Shown: piece after piece, positions 34,311 through 45,299 of the stretch | Numbering within the stretch: the stretch's first letter is position 1 | How the letters are laid out: each line of letters opens with the position of its first letter | Origin: Prosopocoilus inquinatus | Lineage: Eukaryota; Arthropoda; Insecta; Coleoptera; Lucanidae | NCBI GenBank assembly: GCA_036172665.1 | Contig: JAYKNF010000015.1 | Location: 1,984,001 to 2,048,000, forward strand | Length of the DNA: 64,000 nt | Direction: 5' to 3' | Notes under the pieces: generated by a model | Databases searched by the model: none | Seen by the model: only the letters and a program-made list of their open reading frames with translations | Told to the model about the DNA's origin: nothing | Made by a program: the position numbers and the translations under genes

Positions 34311-36811
34311 AGTCTCACTTAATGTAAAAATTTTATTTCACAGTTGACTAAGTACAACTTAAGTAGTACTTCATTCTAAGTCAGCTCCATCTATGTCTTA
34401 AGTTACACTTACCAATTAAGGCATGCAAGGCAGGCTAAATAATATTTTGTCTGTTGCAGTGTATGCAATTTTAGTTTTCGCAACCATTATTAATTATCAC
34501 TAATATGCTTATGTTTATAATATCTGTTTTTTTTTTATTAATTATGCCGTAAAAGTTTGGGGAAAAAGTGGTACTTATGCAAGTAACTTTGACAATGAAA
34601 GTCATTTGATTAAGCTTACTGCGACTGAAGCAACATTGCAATATTTTCCTTTCCTCACAAGGTGTATTTACGTCCAAAGTTGCTTACTTGATATTTTTCA
34701 TTGGGGAAATTGAGAGTTGAAAACACCGGTTGATCTATCTGATTTGAAGTGTCACATTTTGGCATATGTTATAATAACATGAAATTAATTTATCTGATTT
34801 TACTGCAATAACCAACCTAATAAAATAAAATCACAACCTACTTGATGGTAAATAAGTAAAAAGCAGATATTATGTATATTACTGCTTAAAATTATTTCTA
34901 GCTCTTCAGTAATGGATTACTAATTCTATCGGTGTACTAATTTATCATTTATTTAAAGATTACAGTTTAATGAATATTTTATTGTTTTACATGAATCAAG
35001 GCCTACTATAATTCGCATAAAAGTAACAACTAGATTAATTTGCTTACGGCTCAGCCATTTTCGAAAATAATACTAACATATTATATATTTTTGAAAAGCT
35101 TTACTCTTTTTAACGATGTCAAAGCCAACTATGACTTCCATTCAAAAAAAACAAAGGTTGGGTTCGTATCTTGACTGTTATGAACTTCTCATGTAATTTA
35201 GTTAAGAAACCACGATCTACGTTAAAAGTCGAATAAAAGTGTACTTATCATATTTTAATATTTTTAAAAATAAAAAAGTTATTTGCATTTGATTTGGTGA
35301 TTTTTTCGTTTTTCGACTGTACCACGAAAATAGTAAAATACGGCAAACTTTTGATTTAACCATTGAAATTATCATAGAAAGTTGACCCAATACTGCGAAC
35401 TTAGTTTTTTTATATTTCCATTATTAACGGAGTTACCTATAAAATACCATCGGAAAAGGGACACCTGTACATACTTTATTTATATACTTGATGACATGAT
35501 CGTTTACAGAATATCTTTTGATTCTAATTGAGTATAAAAATGAAATTTTAAAGTATCGTACATTGATTTCGTAGCGATATTTATTGAAGTTTCCATCTTT
35601 GTCTGTGAAGGGACAAAGTTTAATTAGCGCTATGTAACAAGCTCATGTTTAATTCTCTTGGTGTTATCTTTCAGCGAGTGTTAAAGGCAGCTTTTGACAA
35701 GCCTTACTTAAAATTTGTTCAGTAAACAGTTTCCCTTCTTCTCCCCCTAGGGATGGTTTAAAATAAACGACTCTGTAGCTGGAATAACCAGGCGTTAACA
35801 AAACGATTGAACTCTTTTGTTTCGTATCCAAAGTGTTGAGACTTTAATTTTCATGACAGTGTTGTTTGTTGGTGAAAAAAACTTAAAATATTTCTGATTT
35901 TGTAGCATGCATTAAATCGAGTCAAGAACCTCTCTGATCAATTATTAAAAATGTTTAATGCGGCGCTTAGAAATATTTGCAGTGTAATTAGGGTTTTTGC
36001 GTACTTTAACCAACGTTTTTCTACCTACTTTTGAGTACTGCAACAATAATGACCTGCGGCTTTTCACTGAAGAAACAATGATCGTTTCTGTAAGAACAAA
36101 TTTTCCGGATTGGAATTTTATACTGTCGTCGGTGTTTTAAATTTAAATGAAAATATTATTTTTTGGCATGAAGAAAGACAGTAAGAAACAAGTTATTTTG
36201 AAGCATTTCATTTGCAGCAAATTTCAAAAATCTTGCTAGTTCGGAAGGGGCGACGTGAAAGTGAAAAACCTCGGCGATTTCAATATTCGAATGGATAGAA
36301 AGGTTTTATTGACGAAGGTTGACAGGAAATCCGGAGAGTGTAAGAGATCTTGCGCGTGTGCTATCATCCCCTTGCTGTCCCCTTGGCGGTAGCTCCTCCG
36401 CTTCCATTAGTCCAATTAGCGATCGAACGGGGGTTGGCGATTAGACAGGCGTTTATTAAATTGTGGCGGACGGCATTAAGAAGAATCGCGATTTTTTGGT
36501 GCGAAAGTGTCTGGTAACTCGGTTTATTATTTTGTTATTGGGTGGCGGGCGGAGAGAAATGTATTGCCCGTCAAGTATGCATTATGAAGACGTGCGTTAA
36601 AGCCACTAGCCCAACCGAAACTGTTTTCACTAATGTTAGAATTTGATTATAACAAAATATCATAGCATTTGCAAATGTAAACGCCAGACTTTTCTAAAAG
36701 TGTTTCCGACATGTGCCAGTTATACGTAATGTCAGTCTGATTAATAAAAATCTCTTTAAAATAGCTATTATACATACAGGGTGTTGCGTTTTGAAACGCA
36801 ACATAAGAACA
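34311..36811. other. Long stretch without a recognised gene
   Basis: No protein domain. The part 36230-36620 is richer in G+C and more complex in sequence than its surroundings and has no transposon signature, which makes it a candidate for conserved host non-coding DNA. Confidence 0.45.
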
Positions 36812-36988
36812 GATACGGATATTCGTATCTTTCCGTCGATGCGGGTTCTTTGTATCTAGGTCCGCGGATACCGATACGGATCTTACACTTTGTATATACC
36901 AAATAGGCAGCCTAGAAGTGCATCGAAGCGTTTTTTTACGCGAATATCCACGGATATCCGCGCATGCGGACGAATACGAATATCCGGA
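36812..36988. mobile_element. Small palindromic repeat element (about 177 bp)
   Basis: The left end GATACGGATATTCGTATC is largely the inverse of the right end (GAATACGAATATCCGG). The interior repeats the word CGGATA / TATCCG many times in both directions (for example near 36872, 36890, 36945 and 36955). Confidence 0.65.
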
Positions 36989-37439
36989 ACATCACTAGCA
37001 GTAAGTAAACTTGTATGAAAGTTTACCTATAATCTCCAAAGTAATTGAGCTTATTTTGCCATTTTCGATAGTGGGATTTTGAGATTTTTTAGTGCGTGAT
37101 AGTTGCCGCAGAATTGTCACTCTAACATTAAACCAGCGATGACTCGTGCATACGAATTTGGGTGAGACCGTTTTACGAAAAAACCTCTGCATAATCTAGT
37201 TTTTCTTTTGCAGTAATATATTTAATGTTTATTGTGGTGCTAAATCGAAAGAAATCATCGTCATTCCAGTAGGATCAATTGTTATCATGTCCTTACCAGG
37301 GGGAAAAATACATTTTTTTTTTAAATAGGCATGTAAGACATTATTCAACTGCTATCATAGCATCTCCGATTTATTTTAAAATTTTAAATTTAAAGCTCTT
37401 CATTGAAGCATGAAAGAGTTCATTCATTACATTTTTAGG

Positions 37440-38790
37440 TCACTTAAACAATACAATAAAACATAACCAGAAATTATAGTTTAAAAAATAGTGTACTATA
37501 GAAATGTATAATAACAAACTTGAAACTTCTTCAATTAAAGGAAGACATTTGTTTTTCACGTTCAGTCCGTAGGTGAGTAATAACGGATCCGACGAATCGA
37601 AAATAGAAAGAAGTACATCTTCATTGGTGCCCTTACGAGAGCATTTCAAACTGATGATAGTACCGATAATCTTTGTTTCTGCTCTCCTCGGCCTCTTCAG
37701 AAAGGACACCAATCGGTAAGGCGAAATTTTTGATGATTTGTGCCTCGTGAAACAATATCTTGTGCACAGTCGCTGAGAGGTTGTGTAAGAAGTTCTTTAA
37801 TTTCATTGTCTACTCGATTTTTCTCTTCTTTGATCAACGTAATTGATTGTTTTTTGTACTGCAATTTCAATTCTCGACAGTAATAAGTTGCTGAAGGACG
37901 TACATTTTTCAAAAATACCAGTTCACTGTTACTTGCCAGAGTGATTTGCAAGGGAACTAGTGACGTCATGAATAGACGGGCATCTGTTGCATCTGAATCT
38001 ACGTTTTCTGAATATTTTTGTTTAAACTCGCTTTGATCAAATGCACAATCGGATCCCCACTTGGTATGTAAAATGAGATTACTATCTGCCAATGTTTCGA
38101 TGTCGGAATCCGATTTTGTTTACAAAATTTTTGTATTGTATGGTCTAGCAAGTGTTGCAAAGGAATTTCCGCAGATGTTTCTTTTACTTCAATGCTTGCA
38201 GGATAACATTTTGTTTTTGTTTCAGTTGTTCTCGTATAAATATAATGTAGGAAAATATCGTGATAAATCCGTTTACAAACACTCCTGATAATTTCATATT
38301 AATATTTAGTCAATTTAGTGGTTACGAAAAGAGCCAAAGCAGAATCACTATCAAAACTTATGCTGTTTTGTGGAAGATGTTTGCCAGCAGCATTAATCAA
38401 ATCCTGTGAATATAACGATTGAAGTTCAAGTATCTTCTTCCTTTTCGTTTTATAACCATATTCCTCGAAGTTTTTACTCGATCTACCTCCAGTATTTGGT
38501 GCAATACAACAGGCTGTATCTGGTACAACATCTTTAAACTGCAAACGTACCTTGCAGCCAGTTACTAAACTTGTTAATGAAAGTTGATCGATAGTTACAT
38601 ACAGACTTTAGCTTATTTTTTAAATGGGACTGAATCTTTTTGCTACTTATACACGTATTATCGACAATGTTGGTCACTAAGTTCCGGATAATACTAGCAC
38701 TCATGTAGATGGTATTCCATGGGGCGGTCTTTGAAGAGGAAAATTTTGATAAGAGCCGTAAGGAGTGCAAACTGAATTGGTTCACTTGTT
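37440..38790 (-). pseudogene. Broken transposase-like gene, possibly RAG1/Transib-related
   Basis: Four adjacent minus-strand frames (38785-38534, 38544-38299, 38092-37697, 37712-37440) look like one decayed gene. Notable blocks are GGRSSKNFEEYGYKTKRKKI, LILHTKWGSDCAFDQSEFKQ, LFMTSLVPLQIT, and RPSATYYCRELKLQYKK followed by an acidic-basic helix. This combination recalls a widespread family of uncharacterised invertebrate proteins that I associate, from memory and with low certainty, with RAG1/Transib-type transposases. The catalytic residues cannot be placed. It could instead be a captured or domesticated gene remnant. Confidence 0.4.
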
Positions 38791-39124
38791 ATTCCCATTC
38801 TCTCATAGAACTCTGTCCCTTCTTATTGCGAATTACAGTTGAATGGGTTTGAATGGGGTAAACAAATTTTCGGAGCTTCCAGTACAATATTATAGATACA
38901 AATAAAAAAATATATATTTAGAGACAAGAAAATCGCGGAGCTTTTTTTCCTCCTTAAACATGAAAAATTCTCAAGATAGCTAGTGTCATGCTTTTAATTG
39001 CAAACATACAATTACTGGGAAAATGCATTTTTTGACAAATAACGAACTCAAATATATAAGAGAAGGACCGAAATCAAAAATTGATGATCAAAAACGACTT
39101 TTCATATTGTTGAGCACCGCTGAT
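38791..39124. other. No gene seen
   Basis: AT-rich spacer between the broken gene and a half copy of TIR family G. Confidence 0.4.
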
Positions 39125-39416
39125 TCATTAAAACTAGAAAACAGGTCGACTTAGACATCTTGTGAACGGTGGTTGTGCTAAATTAACAGTTTATTTAATA
39201 ATAAATTTGCAGCTTGTGAAATAAATGTTATTAATTAAGAAGGTATAGGTGCAAATTATAATTTAAGAATTAAGGAAGAAACTAAGAAACTTAAACTATT
39301 GTAACTTTCTTATTATTGGGTTTCGGTCAAAGGCTAATTAAGAAAGAAGCTTTATTTTGGTCGTCTCCTGTACCTATTCTTTCAATCTCCTCCGCATATT
39401 ATGAGACACCCTGTAT
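39125..39416. mobile_element. TIR element family G, right half only
   Basis: It matches the right half of the copies at 19585-20444 and 43268-44015, ending CTCCTCCGCATATTATGAGAC then ACCC. The left end is missing. Confidence 0.7.
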
Positions 39417-39996
39417 ATTGTAGTTTATAAATCCAGCTTGATGTCGTCGATTCAAGGTATCACTTGGTCTCAATGTGACATCTTCGCGATGCTGCAGCAG
39501 CATTACAAAACAAATTGCTTAGTCTTCGTATTTGATAGAGAAGAATCGTGCGGTAGGTTTCGTAATTCTGATGTGTTTTTACTTGTAAGAATTGAAAAAA
39601 TGGCTCGCTGTGACGATTGTGACTCTACAGTAAATCTGGAGTGTGTCGGTCTTTACTGATGCCATCGCATCTAATGGTGCCACAATTTACTCTGAACTAG
39701 GGTTTCTGTCCCGGGAATTTGCCATTTTTTTCATTTCAGATCCTGGGATTCTTTGGCGGGAATGAAAGTTCGACGTGTAGTTTTTTGGGCCTAGCGTGTT
39801 ATGATGAAATGTTCGTAATATTGTATGTATAAATATGATGTGGGGAAGGGCAGAATTCTTTTGGTATAGTTCGATGTAATTCAGGCAGTTGCAGTTTCAC
39901 AATTTCGCACTTCACAAAGATTAGCAGCAGCCAACAAAAAAGTTTCCGACCTGTTTATAAACGCGCCGCGGATACACTCATTTCAATTAATCTCAG

Positions 39997-40172
39997 TTTT
40001 TTAACCGCAAATAATGTGTTTTCTTTAAAATAATTCCGAAATAACCGTAAATCACAATTATTAAAATGTATTGGAGACGGTGGTTTTTTAATCGCAAATA
40101 ACGTGTTTTCTTTAAAATAATTCCGAAATAACCGTAAATACACAATTATTAAAATGTATTGGAGACTGTGGT
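39997..40172 (+). repeat. Tandem duplication, two units of about 87 bp
   Basis: The unit AATTCCGAAATAACCGTAAA with its flanks occurs twice, nearly identical, from about 39997 and 40084. Confidence 0.9.
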
Positions 40173-40807
40173 TTGTAGTACACTAATGCTTAAAAGTTTC
40201 GAAATGAAAAGCAATAAAATCGTTCGAATTTGAACCTTATTGAAACCGGCCTAATATATTTCGAACCTTAAGGAACAGAGACTCTTTCTCCGCACCCCGA
40301 TAGGAGGGTTGTTTACTTAGGTCCTATTAAACCCCGGGCGGTGCAGATGTTTATGGTTTGTTGAATTTCGTTGCCAGTATTTGGTTCCGAGTATTTATTG
40401 AGGCGTTTTTTTGTTCTCTTTTGCTTTAACTTAAAAATTGAACAAAAAATGTTTTTTTTTTTTAATTAGAATATCGATCGATGTTAATTAATCTGAAAAA
40501 TTATAATTATACCAAATTTCTGCCTTTATACACTTCTGGTTTGTTTGACTTCACAAAAATTTTATTCGTTTGTAGTTTGTGTATGTTTTTCTGTGGATTC
40601 TAAAATTTTCATTACGAGAAATACATAAATAGATTTTTAGTAAATATGAAATACAGGGTGATTTATTAGCTCACCGACAAGCTTTGCCATACGGAAAGCT
40701 CACATAATTTTAAGAAAATAATAACAATTAGGACATATGTTCGATTTTATTTATTTTTAAGTAAATAGAAGACCTCACAATTTTGATTCTAGTTATTTTG
40801 TCCTGTT

Positions 40808-40854
40808 CTTCTGTACAGCTGTTTCAGTCCTATTTGGGGCTTCGTCAGCAGAAG
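40808..40854 (-). ncRNA. Hammerhead ribozyme, family P3
   Basis: Minus strand in order: stem I CUUCUG; CUGACGA; stem II AGCCCCAAAUAGGACU (one C-A mismatch); GAAA; CAGCUG as a self-complementary stem III; U then A at the cleavage site; stem I CAGAAG. Stem I is 6 bp and perfect. A loop-less palindromic stem III implies that two molecules pair to cleave, as known for minimal type I hammerheads of retroelements. All conserved core bases are present. Confidence 0.85.
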
Positions 40855-40944
40855 GGATCGCAGGATGTCGCTATTTAAGCGGTTTCTATTATGCTATTTA
40901 AGCATTTCCGTTATATTTTACATTTTTTCACGTCATCTTTATGT

Positions 40945-41137
40945 AAATGTGTGGGCAACAGTTATTCGGAATTGGGAAATTGAGCATATAAATCGAAATC
41001 ACCAATTATTAAATAATGAAATCTTGAATATCTGGGACCAATTAGGTATTGGACCACTGTGCTCAAATGTAATAAATTCCATGCAGAGAAGATTGGAGGA
41101 AGTAATTACAAATGGCGGTTACTATACACATTACTAA
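40945..41137 (+). pseudogene. Tc1-like transposase C-terminal tail
   Basis: The segment NHQLLNNEILNIWDQLG, then NVINSMQRRLEEVITNGGYY, ending HY and a stop, matches the end of Tc1 proteins (W..I....i..LI.SM.rR...vi...Gg.t.Y). The upstream part of the frame (from 40865) is P3 repeat sequence read through by chance. Confidence 0.7.
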
Positions 41138-41150
41138 TTTATAATTAAAA

Positions 41151-41732
41151 TATATATTACACTATTATTGATCTATTTTTTTATGTAAATATATGTATAT
41201 GTGAATTATTATTTTATTAATTTTTATTTCAGTTTTGCTTTTACTTGTAATAAGTTTTTCGTTGTTCTCAATAATAAAGTCTACTAATTTATTATGAAGA
41301 AATATGTCACAGTATTATTGGTCTGTTTTTTTTTTTTAGAAATATATACGTGAATTATTGTTTTGTTAATTTTTACTTTAGTTTTGTTTTTACTTGTAAT
41401 AAGTTTTTCGTTGTTCTCAATAATAAAGTCTACTAATTTATTATTGAGAAATATGTCACAGTACTATTAGGCAGGTTTTTTTTTGTTGTAAATATATACT
41501 TGAATTATTGTTTTGTTAATTTTTACTTTAGTTTTGTTTTTACTTGTAATAAGTTTTTCGTTGTTCTCAATAATAGAGTCTACTAATTTATTATTGAGAA
41601 ATATGTCACAGTATTATTGGGCCGGTTTTTTTTGTAAATATATACATGAATTATTGTTTTGTTAATTTTTACTTTAGTTTTGTTTTTACTTGTAATAAGT
41701 TTTTCGTTGTTCTCAATAATAAAGTCTTGAAT
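41151..41732 (+). repeat. Tandem array, four units of about 149 bp
   Basis: The block GTTTTTACTTGTAATAAG, then TTTTTCGTTGTTCTCAATAA recurs at 41232, 41381, 41531 and 41677, giving periods of 149, 150 and 146 bp. The last unit is partial. The units are AT-rich and slightly diverged. They follow the Tc1 tail and may derive from that element's end. Confidence 0.95.
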
Positions 41733-42649
41733 ACTTGTTCCAGTGTATGTTATTCTTTTTTATACGGTATCATATAATATTGTAAGAATTTACAGTGAAA
41801 TAAATTTAAAATAACTTAATTTCATTTAAATAATAAGTTTACTGATGATACTTATTGATCGAATAATTAACTCATTAAAATTATTCAGAATCATACAAAT
41901 TTAGGAAACTTAACAAATATAGTATTAAACTCCTAGAATATAGAATGATATGTGTAGTACTTAAAAATTGCAATACTTGCGTTAAAAATAATATACATAT
42001 TTCATTCTACGCCACAGAGGAAAAAATAATATTCTTCTTTTTAGTTTCTTCTGAAATCTGACATCAGTAAAATAAGTTGAGAAGTTCATCCACAAAGTTT
42101 GGCAAGTTTTCATTAATCTAGAAGTTAAGAGAAAATGATTAAATCGTATAACATTTATTTTGTGAAAATATGTGAATGATTTTTGAGTATTTGAAAAAAT
42201 ATATAGAATGAGCTAGATTATTTAAATTTGTTTCTTATTATAATAATATAAATGCTAAGAAGTTCTGCTCAACAAAGCTATTAATTAGTTGCAAAACATA
42301 TGTGTATTTAATGAAACTAGAAAGTTAAATTTAATTAACGAAAAATAACAGATTTTATTTTATTGACTTATTTAATTTCAATTGCCAAAGTTTCAGATAT
42401 TTTAATTTCATAATGCACACATTATTTACTACACATGTTATAATATTTAGAAAATAAATTTTGTTAAATTTCTTATCCATCCAACTACAATGAAAGTCTT
42501 TCTAGCAGATTATTCAAGTTGGTTGAATAAGTTCGCATCTGTGTTAAATCGCTGTGTTTGAGATGACCGGTTTTATTATCGGGGTAGCAGGTACGGTTGT
42601 AAAAGCTATAAGGTTCATAATTGCAAAGCATAAAATTTCTTACTAAAAA

Positions 42650-42687
42650 CTATATACGTATTTCGGCAGCTATGCCATCTTCAGTAG
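42650..42687 (-). ncRNA. Hammerhead ribozyme, family P4
   Basis: Minus strand in order: stem I CUA; CUGAAGA; U; stem II GGCA-UAGC-UGCC; GAAA; UACGUA palindromic stem III; U, then A at the cleavage site; stem I UAG. The core is complete, though stem I has only 3 bp. The same bases can be read as the last codons of the PLE ORF (STEDGIAAEIRI, stop UAG), so the 3' strand of stem I is the stop codon. Confidence 0.75.
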
Positions 42688-42759
42688 ATGCCTTCTTCTT
42701 GATCACAAGAGAAGTGACCGTGTCATGCCTATCGCTACCTTATATACTAATTTGTTCCA

Positions 42760-43120
42760 CTCTAATGAAGCGTGCTCTCTAAAACGAGCGTCTTACTGGA
42801 TGGTTTCAAACCCGTTTAATTCCCTATTGCTTGACGTTGCTTTTACTAACCTAAGATTGTTTAAATCTATTTTATGACTGGTGTCAAAAATATGTTGGAC
42901 GACATTCGATTTTCAATTGTATTGTACTTTAAATGAGCTAAGTGTTCTTTAAAACGTGTTAGTATATTTCTTTTTGTTTGCCCAATTTATTTTTTAGTAC
43001 ACCCTTGACAAGATATTTCATAGATTCCTGATTTCTGATTTGGTTCAGTTTTGTCTTTAGGGTTTGCCAGTAAACGTTTTAAAGTATTATTATTAATATG
43101 TGCGATTCATATCACATCAT
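42760..43120 (-). pseudogene. PLE GIY-YIG endonuclease fragment (P4)
   Basis: The minus strand reads TLKRLLANPKDKTEP, then SGIYEISCQGCTKK, a stop where Tyr of YIG is expected, then IGQTKRNILTRFKEHLAH and SSNIFDTSHKID. This is the PLE-type GIY-YIG with a CxxC pair and the conserved Arg in the helix. A Tyr to stop change (TAA) and further stops kill it. In an intact PLE the domain nicks target DNA. Confidence 0.85.
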
Positions 43121-43267
43121 ATACGATTTAGCTGGTTAGAAGTTTTTTTACTATTTCGTGAATTCATTGTGTACCCCGGGTTTTAAAAATTGTTTTAATT
43201 TATGACTGAGATAAGTATCAAAAAGGCAAGGTTTCTAATGGTGATAATTTTTCTAAGAGGATATTTT

Positions 43268-44015
43268 GGGTGTCTCATAACGTATGGAGGAGATTAAAAG
43301 GGTGGCTAGAGAAGATTAAAGTTTTTTTCTTAATAAACTTTCGGTAAAAAATCAATAACTATAAAATTACAAGAGTTTAAAGTGAAAATAATTAACAAGC
43401 AAAAGTTACTACCTGTAGTGATATTTTACGTTTTAAATTCAAATTTTTTAGTATCTAAGAGTTAACTGAACACTGTTCTATAAGAAACAACTATTTTAAA
43501 AAAATGAAGTCACATTAAAGTTTCAACTGTTTCATCTTTTCTTTAAATAACCAAAAACATTTTTCCATATTATTACGAACCGCTATGAATTAAAACAAAA
43601 CTAAAAAACAGGTCGACATAGACATTTTGTGAAGGGTGGTTTTGATAAATTTAGAGTTCATTTAATAATAATTGCTGTGTGTGAAATAAGTTTTATTAAT
43701 TAAAGAGTTACAGGTGTAAATTAAAGAAGAAATTAAGTAATTTTCTTTCTTCAAAAGCAGCTCAATATAGAGTTTGCGTAAACAATTCGTTACATTATAA
43801 ATGCAATCGTTACAAAATAGAAAAGGCAACTACTATTTGAAAACGAGCAGGAGAAACACGGTGTTCAACAATTATCTATATTTAAGCGCACATTTTTCAA
43901 TTTTTGTGCTTTTCTCTTCCGTTTTGAAATTTTGACTACGTTTTCTAATTTATAGCGATGCATTTATAGCGTCGCGCAAACTCTATAATCTCATCCGTGC
44001 GTTTATGAGACACCC
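43268..44015. mobile_element. TIR element family G, copy 3
   Basis: Left end GGGTGTCTCATAACGTATGG, right end TTTATGAGACACCC. The interior follows the copy at 19585 for about 480 bp (CAGGTCGACATAGACATTTT and neighbours), then diverges. Non-coding. Confidence 0.8.
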
Positions 44016-44390
44016 AGTTAAAATATCGCAAAAAGTAAAATTTCTCGGGATCATACATTTTACAATCCCGATTCTCGGGAATTAAAAAACCTCCGGAAAT
44101 CAGAAACCCTACTCTGAACATGTTGATCTTTTTGGAGCTTTACCGTATGTTGTTATAGTAAACTTTTATTATCGAAGCTCAAGGGAATTATCACTGCAGT
44201 ACGGTTATTTATTTATAAATTAGATGCAACCTGGGCAATTGAGTTTTTTCTTGTCGAATTTTGATAGATCATCGCATTATTCTTGTAGCCTCCAAACACG
44301 TAGAATATGATGCCATCAATCAGGAAGACTAATAGGCAAAATAGATCACATTTCTTAATTCCGTCAGGTATCATCGCGTCGATTTTCAGA

Positions 44391-44600
44391 AATAATAATA
44401 ATGAAAAATTTAAACAGCGATATCCTACGATCGCTTTTTGACCTGACATTGCATTAGGATTAACCTTGGTCGAATCATTTGGTTTGCAGTGGAGCTCTCG
44501 AGCTACGCTTCTGCTGATGAAACCCCAAATCGGGCTGAAACAGCTGTACAGAGGCTGTTCGAGGGATTCACCGCAAGCAAAAACGATTTGCAACAAAATT
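44391..44600 (+). mobile_element. P3 repeat (PLE-related) with hammerhead
   Basis: It starts with a short AAT run, then the P3 block CAGCGATATCCTACGATCGC and TTTTTGACCTGACATTGCA, then the hammerhead, and ends near AAAATTTTTTGAAAATAATAA. It is a short, non-coding unit; whether it is a PLE terminal piece or a retrozyme-like non-autonomous element cannot be decided here. Confidence 0.75.
44508..44554 (+). ncRNA. Hammerhead ribozyme, family P3, second copy
   Basis: Stem I CUUCUG; CUGAUGA; stem II AACCCCAAAUCGGGCU (one mismatch, at a different base from the other copy); GAAA; CAGCUG palindrome; U, A cleavage site; stem I CAGAGG (6 bp with one G-U pair). The two P3 copies differ in stem II and stem I yet both keep every core base. 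Confidence 0.88.
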
Positions 44601-45299
44601 TTTTGAAAATAATAATCATAAAATTCTAACTCAATCTTCTGACGAACACATTTTTAATGATACCAACAAAAATATGGACTAGGGTACATTACAAAAAGAT
44701 CTTGAATGGATAATATTAGCATACTATTCCGAAATAAAACTACAGTCAACAATTCTTTTCAAAATCGAATTATTCCAAACTTCTTCAAAGTAAAAAATCC
44801 CAATTTGAGGACAGTAAAAGTCCAGTTCACCGAAATTGATTCTAACAGATTTGGATCGTTTTAAGATTGCATGAGAGCGCGAGCAATTGGAGACATTACA
44901 CAATTTAACGGCTCATTGTGAAGCAATGGAAGATTCATAAATAAATTCCTTGTTGTGTTGATAAATCTGTCCTGTTATAAAAAAAAAATGTGCTCACAAA
45001 TGAATGTAAAATCTGAATTATTATTTAATACAAAAGGTCGAATCATTTTGTGCTTAAATACTTTATTTCTTAATTACAAGAATCCCGTTATCTCGTAACC
45101 GAGAACGAAATTTCCGTTCTCTCCAAAGGTTCAAATTTCGCCATCACCCCAAGGACAATACCCATTGATGACACACAAGTGTTGAATCTGCCCTTGTCAA
45201 ACGCCCTTCCCACGTTGCAGACCCTATTCGCCACGAAAATTTTTAAAACAGCCAGACCCCGTAAATCAAACTGCACAAAAACTAAATTTCAAGCCTTTA
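44601..45299. other. No gene seen
   Basis: AT-rich spacer. A frame at 45179-45364 is antisense to the Tc1 relic end and has no domain. Confidence 0.4.

Larger units (their letters stand above)
42650..43262 (-). mobile_element. Penelope-like element, family P4, 5'-truncated relic
   Basis: It contains the 3' part of a PLE ORF with the GIY-YIG domain and the terminal hammerhead. It is cut at its 5' side by the G element at 43268. Part of it recurs at 1205-1330. Confidence 0.8.
39698..44111. mobile_element. hAT-like insertion with 8-bp target-site duplication (4.4 kb)
   Basis: Both ends carry the 11-bp inverted repeat TAGGGTTTCTG. The 8 bp CTCTGAAC lies immediately outside each end (39690-39697 and 44112-44119), the signature of hAT transposition. 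Just inside, TCCCGGGAA-type words recur (left near 39709 and 39745; right near 44035 and 44070), as subterminal binding sites do. No hAT transposase is visible. The interior is occupied by nested or captured sequence: duplications, a P3 hammerhead, a Tc1 tail, a tandem array, PLE family P4 and a G element. Confidence 0.9.
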
